A stretch of DNA of 64,000 bases from positions 207,501 through 271,500 of the forward strand of contig JAQFVV010006508.1 of the NCBI GenBank assembly GCA_028023455.1, given 5' to 3'. The notes under the pieces were generated by a model. That model was not told the DNA's origin. It saw only the letters and a list, made by a program, of their open reading frames with translations, and did not search any database. This DNA comes from Epiperipatus broadwayi. Lineage: Eukaryota > Onychophora > Udeonychophora > Euonychophora > Peripatidae. How positions within the stretch are numbered: position 1 is the stretch's first letter; each line of letters opens with the position of its first letter. This document shows, one piece after another, positions 52,317 through 64,000 of the stretch. A program made the position numbers and the translations under genes.

Positions 52317-54909
52317 TGTAACAGGCAAATCTGTACATTCGCGCAACAAAATCTTGAACTTTAGTAAATTATACCAAGGCTGACCAGCATAGAGTGGTAC
52401 TAACCTCATTGTCTGATATAGCTCCAAATCCTTTACTAATGCTCAAAGATAGGGCCACAGCAGCATTTCTTTCATCACATGCCGGCAATAGCGCATCAGT
52501 AAAGCAGAAGACCAGGATAAGTTGACTTATTAACAAGTATAGTTATATAGACAATGTGTGAGGATGGTGATTCTTAACTAATGCTTAAATAATCAATAAA
52601 GACTTACCAATGAGCAACATTGAAACATGGCACAGAATTTAAATTTAAACACAATTTAATGAAAAATAAATATTAGAATTATTAAATTAAAATGATGACT
52701 ATAACTTGGCTATATGGGTTATATCACATGCAGATGACTAAGTTAGGGATACAGTTTCTTATTTGAGTTGGGATTTACATGCAAGTGATGACTCAAGTTA
52801 TAATCATTTATGGTTTGCCTAGTTACATATGGCTTTAATTTATATATACATTTGGTACAATGTGAATCACTCACTGGTGACATTAAGCATTTTGGTTAGT
52901 TACATTAGGTTTATTACAAGTACATATATCACTTGTAGGTGATGATTTAACTGTTTACGTAGCACATCTAATCACACGCAGGTGATTGTAGTTTGGATTA
53001 CAAATCATTTAATTGAGTTTGCTACATATAGATATCACTCGCAGGTGATTAAAAAATTATACGTGTTAAAATTTATATTTTCATGAGCCTTAAGATTACA
53101 TTATAGGTCAAGGTTAATTTGCTCAAGACTATCTATGCCCAGTTCATGCTATATAACTGGGTCTAGATCTGCTCTAGAGCTATCAGAAGTGATTATACGT
53201 ATTGCTAAAGAATATGATATTTTATTAAACACGAATACTTAATATTCTCTATATAGCTTGTGTGCTTACAAATTAGACTCGAATTCAGATCAAAGCTAAA
53301 AATACAATTACTATGGCAGGATGCACTGATGATTGGCAGTCAGACTTCAGATACCATGGTGTATAGAAAATATAAAGTCTGATATAGCCCTTGCATCTGT
53401 AGTGTGCCTTTTTATGAGATTTTTACCAAGTAACGGTTCTCTTTTTCACCGTATTCATTGCTGTGTAAATAAACGACATTTAGTCTGGCTGATCGAGCAA
53501 TTTTTATATATATATACACGCCGTAGCGTTTAAAAACACACTCGCACCTTGACCACATTATATAATTAAAATTTAGTGATGCTAAACACTAGTTTCCTTC
53601 ATGAAACTACTGTATATCAGTTCATTAGGTAGCATGTATAATTTATGATATTAAGTAAAAACTAGGAATCTAATTTGTTAAGCCATCTATATAGAAATTT
53701 TATAACTCTGGAAGGAAGTACAACATATTATTGGGCATTATGATAAAGTTATAGCTCTATGCTGTATCTCAACCACTCCAGCTAAACATTAGTTATATAT
53801 CTCGAAAGCAAGTCTATCTTAAAACCGCTTTATGCTTTTTAATTAACTCTTAAAACAAGCTATTTTAACCCTTTCAAAATGGGGTTCTTTTGCATCCTAT
53901 TATTCTTTATTTGTAAAGCTGTAGCATCTCCTCACTAAGCATTTAGTCAGTAATAAAATTTCGCTTTAAATAACTTACAGCACAAACTACTAAGCAATGG
54001 AAAATCATAAAATGGCATAGGTTTACTTAAAAATAATGTATGTTTAACGAATAGATATCTAAAATTTGACTCTGTCTTATCATAGTTTAAAATGGAATTG
54101 CAACGCAATTTGTTTATATCTGATTGACCCAGTTCAAAACAAATTTAAGTTGTGTACACGAATTAATTAAGGCAAATATTATTATTGTTTTAAAATATGT
54201 AAAAGCACATATCATTAATTTATAATACATAAAATAATCTAGAAACTTAATTATCATTCTAGAATGAAGCATTTAAAATTAGACACAATTTAGAATAAAG
54301 CATTTAAAATTATACGTAATGAAATTTATAATAACTAATTTAAAATCAATCATTTTAAGCAAGTCACAACTAAATAAGTCAGAAAACTGTAATTACGTTG
54401 AACTAGATCAATCAGAGATAACCTAGCAAACCAACACATAAATTAATAAATATCTAGAGTACATAAATCAATAAATATGACATTAAACCAAATCAAGCAT
54501 TTAATCAATTGTAAATGCAAATCAAGCAAGATTTTAAGGTGAAAACAAAAGAAATCAAAATTACATTTAGTAGTGGATTTAAATTTACATTATTATTGCT
54601 ATGGCCATAGAGTTTAAATTTAGCTAGCTTTAGGAATTATCGCATTTTATATGAGTTATTAATCTTTAAGTAGACGAAAGGTTTTATCGACTCTTCTCTG
54701 CAGCTTGTACTGATTTCATGTTGAGGTAAGAGATGGGCATCTGCTTCTTACACATGGCTTTTCCTTCATGGCTTCCCCCATCGGTAGACTCCTGGGTCTG
54801 AAAGGCAAGAGAATTTACCTCTACTCAGATTTCATTTTAATTCATAAATTTTAACATACATTATTGACTGAAATAATGTCCGATTCCTTTCAAAATGGCC
54901 GCAGAGGCA
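52317..54909. mobile_element. Candidate 2.59 kb solo-LTR-like element (TG...CA)
   Basis: It begins TGTAACAGGCAAATC immediately after a TA run and ends CAAAATGGCCGCAGAGGCA immediately before TATATAT. That is 2,593 bp with TG/CA ends and TA flanks. The first 250 bases and last 200 bases are GC-richer than the middle. It encodes no recognisable protein. The 66-codon frame at 53333-53533 has no motif. It contains the CAGGTG motif cluster listed separately. On the minus strand, GAGTAGAGGTAAATT (near 54810-54824) could be a splice donor near the presumed 5' end. A solo LTR is the favoured reading, but no full-length partner is present to prove it. Confidence 0.5.
52726..53048. promoter_or_regulatory. 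Six near-palindromic TCAC-GCAGGTGA motifs
   Basis: Variants of TATCACNNGCAGGTGAT occur at about 52726, 52779, 52864, 52927, 52970 and 53029, spaced 43-85 bases. The best copies (ATCACACGCAGGTGATT, ATCACTCGCAGGTGATT) contain CAGGTG, an E-box, inside a TCAC...GTGA palindrome. The intervening sequence is not obviously repeated, which suggests either a very old minisatellite with a selected core or a binding-site cluster. No factor can be assigned from sequence. Confidence 0.45.
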
Positions 54910-56716
54910 TATATATTCAGCTTACCCCCCTCTTCTCAGTTATAGTAATTTTCTAGCTTTGTTTTGATAATTTTCTCACTGAATTCCTAGAATCGTATAA
55001 TTACTTTGTTTTGATTTCTTATAGTGAAGTTTTACATCCGGTCATTCACTATTTCTTTTTAATTATGCATGATAATTTATCTTACAGGTTAGTGTTACTT
55101 TTGGTTTGGTAATTAGGTCACACTAAAGCGAGAAAGATTAAATTTTATAATACCAATTTTTCGAAAACAAATCTATAAATGGAATTTTATAATATTAATT
55201 TTTTGAAAACAAATCTAAATGGAAAAACAACTGGTTATATATGTAATTTGATTATTTAATTTAGCAATATATGCAGAAATATACAATAATTTCAAACATT
55301 AATTTTCATTAGAATGTTTTAAATAAATAAATTTATAATATTTTCAATCTGTTAACATTATTCTTTCCTGCATATATGTAGTCTTTTGTTACACATACAA
55401 TGCAGTGTTCATTAATTTACTCCTAGAAATATATATGTGTGTATATATAGGTTTTTTTTTACATATACAGATACACCTTTTATCTTGTAAGCTTAAAATA
55501 TACGCACACGTACATAACTAATACTTTTATATTTAAATCCAGCCTGATTTGGATATAATATTGACCTGATATACGAGGATTTGGTGACAGATACTTATAT
55601 AGAAATACTACTATTGTATATAGTAGTTGAAACAGGAGGATTGACAAAGCTGACTGGTTCAATATAATCTTCATTTATGACTCATGTGATCATGGTAAAA
55701 TTATAGTAATCAATATATTTTTAAAAATATTTTACCTTTAATGAATTATTATGCATTATCTTCTTATTATGTTGATTTTTATGCAAGATTTAAATTTTAA
55801 TATGCAAATTAATTTCTTTATTTAATTATGTATCATTAACAATCTAGGAGTTCAATATAATTATGATGACACAGAATATAAAAATGTGCCTGTATGTAAT
55901 TAATCAAATTAATAAATTTTTAAATTTACTAGCATATTACTTACAAATTTTATAAATTATTGTTGTACTTAATAAATAAGTTTGCAAACAACAAAATTAA
56001 ACAATGGAACAATATAGCATAACAAAATGATTTACAAAATAGAACAATTTCTATTATACAATAATAATTATTATTAATCATTTACATTTTCTTTAATTTT
56101 ATTTCATTTATCAATATTGAATAAATATTTGATTATAATAATATAATGTTTTACAAAATTATATTTTTCATCTTTATTCTCTTTAGAAAATATAAATGTT
56201 TATATTAACTGCATTATAACAATTTACTATCTATAAATGAGTTTTTATGACTATAATTTACAATTATTAGTAGTAATTTTCTTAACAAATGTAACCTATA
56301 ATAGTAATTTGACTGTTTTAAATCTATATGAAAATGTAATAATTGTATATATTTAAACAAAAGAATATTAATTTCATATTTTTAATATTAAAATTATCTT
56401 TTCTAGGTTATGTAATTTTTTGTTTTGATTTCTAATACTTTATAAAAAAAATGTATTGATTTATGAACCATTTGCTTTGTAATTCCTCTCAACCTTTAAT
56501 AACTATTTTGTTAACATAACTATTTTCAGAAGATCAAAAATGTTATTTCTTATACTTTGGAATCCCTAAAACATTGACAAATCCTTGTCTAAATAGTAGC
56601 TTTCATTCTAAAGAGTAATTATCTATTTTACTTAACTGTTAACTTTATATACCAATGCTAATAAGATCATACATCCGTATAACCACTAGATATCTTTGTC
56701 ATAATTTTAATAATAT
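54910..56716. other. AT-rich non-coding DNA
   Basis: A small tandem repeat of about 43 bp lies at 55138-55216 (AATTTTATAAT...GAAAACAAATCTA twice). No gene seen. Confidence 0.5.
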
Positions 56717-58771
56717 TGTAACGGGCACAGACATCGTTACATTGTTTTTTTTATTAGTAAACACAAAAAAGTAAAAGTTCGCAAATAAAACTACTTTTTT
56801 AAGAATTAAAAATTGAAAATTAAAATTCTATACTAAACTCGTATCTATATAAAATTGCACAGATGAAAAGAAATTATTAAAATAAAACTTTATTAAAAGT
56901 TTATATAGTAGGCAAATACGTAAGTTTTTTTTGTTAAAAAAAAAAATATTGGTTGATTCCGGTCGTTAGCCCATTTTCACTAGTTCAGTGGAACAGCAGA
57001 GATTTATATTTACAATAAATTCTTAATTAAGAATATTTTACAAAAAGAATAAAATAAGCCACTACTAGTAATTAACATACAAACATTTATTTACGCATAT
57101 ACATATATAATTTAACATTATTATTTTAGTATGTTTATTTTAGATTTTAATTTGATTTTAGAATTTAAATTTACATTTTAATTATTATAATATTATAAGT
57201 TTATGTTTTAATTAAGTTCGCACAGATGGATTTATGGAAGTTTGTTTTATAATGTTGAGTATAGATTGGTTACATAGATTACACAGTTAAAAACATTCCA
57301 AAGTAAACATAAATGATCAAAATATAAAGTCACTGATGGAAATTCAGAGGGAATTTTATAAGAAACCCAATAGTATTCATCATAAGATGCTTGAAGACAA
57401 CAATAACTTAAAAGACATCCGACATAAAAACATATTAGATACTCACCCAAAGGTATCAGTATTTACCGAATGTCTATATATTTTGATCAAATATGAAAAC
57501 CAAAAACATAATTAACCGGTAACACCCCATGCAAGCATCTATACCCAACTTAAATTTAACACATTTTTATTTAGAGTGTTGAGTATGAATAGACTACATA
57601 GATTTGCATTTGAAAATAAAATATTCTATCCTTGTTTAACCTTAGGCCAAAAGTTCACAGTCAAATCAAATTAAATCCATCTAATATATCGATGTATTTA
57701 ATGTAATACTACTACGACAGTGCAAATAGGTTAAGAGAAGAAATTTCCCTTCATCAGATAGGAATACTACATCTATCTAATGATAAGAGCAATTAAAAAA
57801 AACTCCATCGAATGGAACTGTGGTCTCTGTCTTATAATTCCTCCCATAGACAAAACGAGTGTGTGTGGCATATAAAGCGATTCTGCCCATAGTGAATCTC
57901 GTACTACATCTACAAATTACACCAATATATCCAATACATTGACCCAATTTAACTATGAAACAAATAACCTAAGATTACACTCCCCTAATATAACTTTAAA
58001 AATCTATATAGCCATCCACACCCGACCTAAGTTTAACATTTAGATAACTAGTTTAAGGAAAAACAGAAATCATAATAAAACTTAAAGAACAAATAAATAA
58101 ATAAATAAATGGAAATGATTTTACAAAAGAAATACATTAAAAAAATTATAACTAATTAATAAATAATGTTTGTCAGATAGGATTCTATTTCATATAAATT
58201 AAATACTGAGAAAGTTTATATTTTAAAGTTCTTAGTGTTTCAAAATGTTTTTAAAGTTCTTACAATTTCTAAAACATTCCTTTTTATCCATTGCATGCCA
58301 TTTGGAATCCACATTAAATCCCCTGATGATCCTGTTGTCCTCAGTGTAAGAAAAGCGATGTTTCATTTCTTTTTTTTTATAACAACTGAAGGAATTGAAA
58401 GTGCATCTTTCAATCCCTTCACCTCCAACTTTCCAACGTAACACATCTCCATCTTCTAATTAATTAAACCAAATCACTTTTTATTTCCAATTTTTTTCTT
58501 TTATACGTAACTTAAGGATCCAATGGACATTATGTCATCGATGTGATGGTATTTTTGCTTATACATTTTAAATGCCCAAGGCTAGTTTACATTTGACTAA
58601 TTAAATTAATAATTTCCATTTTTTCAATAACATTAATTAATTTGTTTTGTACAAACTTATGATATATTTTTATCTTTAAGTCTTTACAGATAATTTAGTT
58701 TTAAAATACTTTTTTCTTTTTTTTAATAAAGTTTCTTTTTTTTAATTCTTCATCTGTGCAATTTAATATAT

Positions 58772-58803
<32 letters not shown>

Positions 58804-58930
58804 GAGTTTAGTATAAAATTTTAATTTTCAATTTTTAATTCTTAAAAAAAGAAGTTTTATTTGCGAATTTTTATTTTTTCATGTTTACTAATAAAAAAAA
58901 ACAATGTAACTATGTCTGTTCCCGTTACGA
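56717..58930. mobile_element. DNA-transposon-like element with ~190-bp terminal inverted repeats
   Basis: The left end, TGTAACGGGCACAGACATCG then TTACATTG (56717), is matched by the reverse complement of the right end, CAATGTAACTATGTCTGTTC then CCGTTACG (58905-58929). The match continues inward for about 190 bases (ATTAGTAAACA, TTCGCAAATAAAACT, TTAAGAATTAAAAATTGAAA, TTGCACAGATGAA). The right arm has an extra TA expansion (58769-58802). The terminus is itself nearly palindromic (TGTAACG...CGTTACA). GCACAGATG also recurs internally at 57222. The interior is about 1.8 kb with no recognised transposase. Minus-strand frames at 57247-57450 and 58232-58444 are unidentified. A second copy lies at 24.3-26.0 kb. 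The superfamily is undetermined. Confidence 0.75.
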
Positions 58931-61690
58931 TATATTATTGTTTATTTAAAGAAAATATTCTTCTTTATGAACATATGAATTTTATTCATCAGCAAATTTA
59001 TCAATTCATTAATATAAACTATTTTTTTTAATTTCATCATATTATTCTGAATACAAATATAATACATCTCTGAAAATAATTAAAACCAATAAATTCTTAC
59101 TTTTTAGTTATATATCACAACCTTATAAAATAAATATCTACACTTCTGGTATAAATATCATAATTTCACTGCATTAATTCATAACTTACACGTTTGTTTT
59201 TTTTAAAAAAAATATAATGATTACAAATAAATAATACAACAGCATAGGATTAAATATAAATATACTACAATTATATAATATTATAAATGAGATCAAAATC
59301 TAATATCGTAGTTAATATTTCGATATTATATTATTCTACACACACAAACTTTCATCTCATTGAAATTAATATATGTTATTAATTTTATAATTATTTGTAT
59401 CTATATTACTATCGATTTCTATTTATTCTAATCCAATAATGATAATAAAATACAAACAACAAAATAATAAAATATGCTTATTAATAATTTAATAGTCAAA
59501 TTTCTCAATGCCTTCATAAATAGATGATTTTAGTTTAGATATTTTTTTCTTCCTTTTTTTTAAAAAAAAAAAAGAAAAATAATTTTATAATATATTGTTT
59601 TCAAGAGCTGAAGTTTCTACAATAACAGAAATCATTTTAAAAGTTCTAAACAATTTATAGTTGATATCCCACTTTAAAGCACAATTCTCCTTTCAAAATA
59701 ATTAAATGCAGCAATACCAATACATAATATTCTAGTCCAGATTAAAGTTTAACCTTTTAAATCACAATGAAATTTCATTCTTATTTTATTAAAATATATA
59801 TTTTTACCCTGGTATTAATTCTTCATTATAATATTTATCATTTATAAATTATTAACATATATCCTTTAATATAAGCTTCGTCACACTTTACAATCCACTT
59901 CATTTCATCAGCATTCCATTAAAGTATTGTCCTTTTATAAGCAATTATTTTATACAAAAATTATAATTGTCATGGTAATTGTTATTATGATAAATATAAC
60001 TTTTAATCATCTTAAGTTAAATTATACTTATTCCACACATTCATTAAATCATTCCAATTGAAATTTAGAGTTATTTAATATATCATTCACCATATATACT
60101 TCCTTCATTTTTCTTTCTTTTATAAGATTTCTCTATCTTATTCCATTAACAGATAATTTCAACTTTTAATTAGAATATATATTTAAGATATTATATTAAA
60201 AAACAAATAAAATACTTATCTATTTACATGTACCATCTGTTCATTTTTTTATAAATATATTGTTTTACTTTACATAATTTTTATTAGATTAAAACCAGCC
60301 ATAATATAAGTTTTACATGATCATAATGTTGTTACAAGAAATAATATTTCAATGAACTTCAAATTATCTAAATTCTTAACAAAATATTTTTTTCTATAGT
60401 ACTCCTTTTAAGTTTCCTAAAGTAACTATTTCTATTCAAATTATTTACAAGTTACTTTTCATCATACTTAAGTGTCCATTATTAAACATAAAATGAATAT
60501 TCTTTCTTCTATCCATTAGTACAATTAAAACATGCAAAGTATAGTTTTCGTCAAAACAAAACATAAAATCAAGTGAGCTTGTTCTGTAATTAACTTATTA
60601 TATACATTTAAAATACTTAATACTTCCATGTATACTTGTTTTTGTAACAGAATATATGCTCTGATAAGCTGACAATATTTTTCCTCCATTATGTTTATAC
60701 TTTATGTCATATAATAATTTCAAGTTTTATATTATTTAGAGGATCCAATATCCTTTCAACACTAACAAAGATTTTAGGTTTCTTTTTCAATAATATTCCC
60801 AAATATTTTTAAACAATTAACCAAGTATTAGTTGTTTTTCATTTTAAATTAAAATAATATTAGTAGTAAGTTATAGCAAAATTTTATGGACACAGTAAAT
60901 GTTTCTTCTCCTTCTGTGTTTTTTTTTCAATTCATTAACCCACCTCCCCCCAAAAAAAAAAAAACATCATCTGCTTAAACTTTTAAAGTATTTTAGACCA
61001 TGATCACTCATTGGTTGATTCTCAAAATCATTTTACAATGAATATTTAATAGTCACAAAACATTCTAAATATTTTATAAATGAATATTATTACAATAATT
61101 ATTTACTAACAAAGTAAAAAAAAATATAGCATTAATAAACATAATTAAAAGGCTTATTTATACTTTTATTGATATGATTTGTTTTTTTTTCCTTTATATT
61201 AGATTTTGGGAAAAAAATCACACATTTTTGAGGAGGAGAATCTTAAATTCTTATTTTAAAAAAGTAATCGTTTATTAATATACATTTGGTATGTATGCAT
61301 TTTACTTATAAAATTGTTGAATACAAAACATTATTTATATTCTACCAAGGCTATAATTTAGAGAAATAATATTTAAATTGATTATATTGAAAAATAATGG
61401 AGTAAATATTATTTTTAATTAGAAGTCTAATATATATAACATGTGTTAATATAATAATGTGTAATTTTATTGATTTCTATGTTGTTAATGTATTCGCATT
61501 GGTATATATATATATATGCATATATTGATCTATGTAATTTAATTAGTTAAAATATTAATAATGTATAGTGTTTATTTTCTGATCCATGCTTTATGCTATC
61601 TAGAACCTTAAAACAATAACAATAAATAATTATAACAATGGATATAGATTAAAATATTGGCTTCAGGATAGGACATTATTCTTAGATTGG
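58931..61690. other. AT-rich non-coding DNA
   Basis: Nearly 2.8 kb without a recognised repeat or gene. Only homopolymer runs (for example the C-run and A-run at 60942-60964) stand out. Confidence 0.5.
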
Positions 61691-61840
61691 TTCCCACTAT
61701 AACAATATATGTTTATATCAAGTACAAATAATTTATAATTCCATAATATATTTGTTTACATTTATTAAATCACACTATAACAATATATGTTTATATCAAG
61801 TACAAATAATTTATAATTCCATAATATATTTGTTTAATCA
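61691..61840. repeat. 78-bp tandem duplication
   Basis: CACTATAACAATATATGTTT through CAAGTACAAATAATTTATAA to ATATATTTGTTTA occurs at 61695 and 61773 with almost no change. Confidence 0.9.
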
Positions 61841-62756
<916 letters not shown>

Positions 62757-62832
62757 TATATATTCTTTATTTGAATTTATTCCTTACATCTAAACTAGTG
62801 ATATAAGTATATTTAGCAATAATCGATAATAT

Positions 62833-63348
<516 letters not shown>

Positions 63349-64000
63349 ATCAAAGATCTGAATGCAGGATGTTTCAAACTTGTATCTCAAATAGTAGAAA
63401 TATACTATTTGTGTTGCAAACTGAAGCCAGAATGATTTTCCAAGTGTATGTATGTTATTTTGAGAATCAGGCAAATCTTAGAACTAGAATAAGTCAGTAT
63501 TCTACAATGTATACAAAATTTAAGTTTAAGCCTGATGTTATTAATTTATCTATCAGTCATAATCATGAAAGATAGCATAGGCATAGTTGTGTTCTATGTG
63601 TTGTCAAAATTATGTGTGAAGAAAGAAACAATCATAAACATAATGTAAAAAAAAAAAATAAGTCCACAAAAATGATATTCATAACATGAATATGGTATAA
63701 ACACGATTTTAGAATTTTTAAATTAATGTTGAGAATGGCATCATATTAAAAGATAATTAATAAATGTAGGTGCATTTCTGAATGAAATTTGATCCTTTAA
63801 TAGATTCAATTACAAACAATAAAGCTAATACATTTTAAATATATTGACAATAGAAGAAATGGACATTTAAAAAATATCTCTGATGAATTCCTTTTCATTT
63901 CATGAAGATCTATGGGTCTGTTTCTTTTAAGAAACATCTTCAACAATATCATATTGGTGAAATTCTTTAGTCTGTGTAACCCTATATTATTTTACAAATA
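63349..64000. other. AT-rich non-coding DNA at window end
   Basis: The frame 63369-63575 has mixed composition but no motif. Nothing else is recognised before the window ends. Confidence 0.45.

Overview
This 64 kb window is extremely AT-rich (by eye close to four-fifths A+T), has no long open reading frame with normal codon composition, and is packed with microsatellites and transposon remains. The Penelope-like (GIY-YIG) retroelements, a non-LTR LINE, a Tigger/pogo-type transposase relic, a long (GATA)/(GACA) array and one intron-bounded candidate exon point to a nuclear chromosome of an invertebrate animal. I cannot name the species. The SINE families I associate with cephalopods were not seen, and no rRNA, tRNA or bacterial-type gene was recognised.

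Layout. 1-9.2 kb is mostly featureless AT-rich DNA with TA, CT/TA, CA/CG and poly(A) tracts. 9.24-10.47 kb holds a mirrored tandem array flanked by a 13-bp direct repeat. 11.7-12.4 kb is a Penelope-like (PLE) GIY-YIG fragment bounded by inverted copies of its own 3' end. 13.5-18.9 kb carries two AT-rich elements inserted in TA tracts. 20.7-22.5 kb is a second, larger mirrored array of 351-bp units flanked by a 17-bp direct repeat. 23.3-24.2 kb is a third fold-back array. 24.3-26.0 kb is an internal copy of the element seen complete at 56.7-58.9 kb, which has terminal inverted repeats of about 190 bp.

29.36-36.21 kb is a nested composite. Two direct repeats of about 1.9 kb with TG...CA ends flank a 1.56 kb interior that carries a broken coiled-coil reading frame on the minus strand. 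This looks like a non-autonomous LTR retrotransposon, and its left repeat is split by a 1.5 kb 5'-truncated LINE. 36.3-39.4 kb contains two PLE copies in opposite orientation, one of them nearly full length. 39.45-39.75 kb is a fold-back element. 42.1-43.6 kb is a dead Tigger-like DDE transposase. 46.7-46.9 kb on the minus strand is the only convincing candidate for host coding sequence: a 56-codon exon ending in a good splice donor. 50.4-50.6 kb is a decayed PLE-type reverse transcriptase on the minus strand. 52.3-54.9 kb is another TG...CA element containing six near-palindromic CAGGTG motifs. The end of the window has AAT and GATA/GACA arrays.

How it fits together. Nearly everything recognisable is selfish DNA and none of the element genes looks intact. 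The most unusual theme is short units in direct repeat followed by the same units in inverted orientation. At least two of these arrays behave as single mobile insertions because target-site-like duplications of 13 and 17 bp flank them. The two arrays also share a conserved core. Together with the PLE copies nearby, this suggests a non-autonomous element family moved by a retrotransposition-type mechanism, which I infer but cannot prove here.
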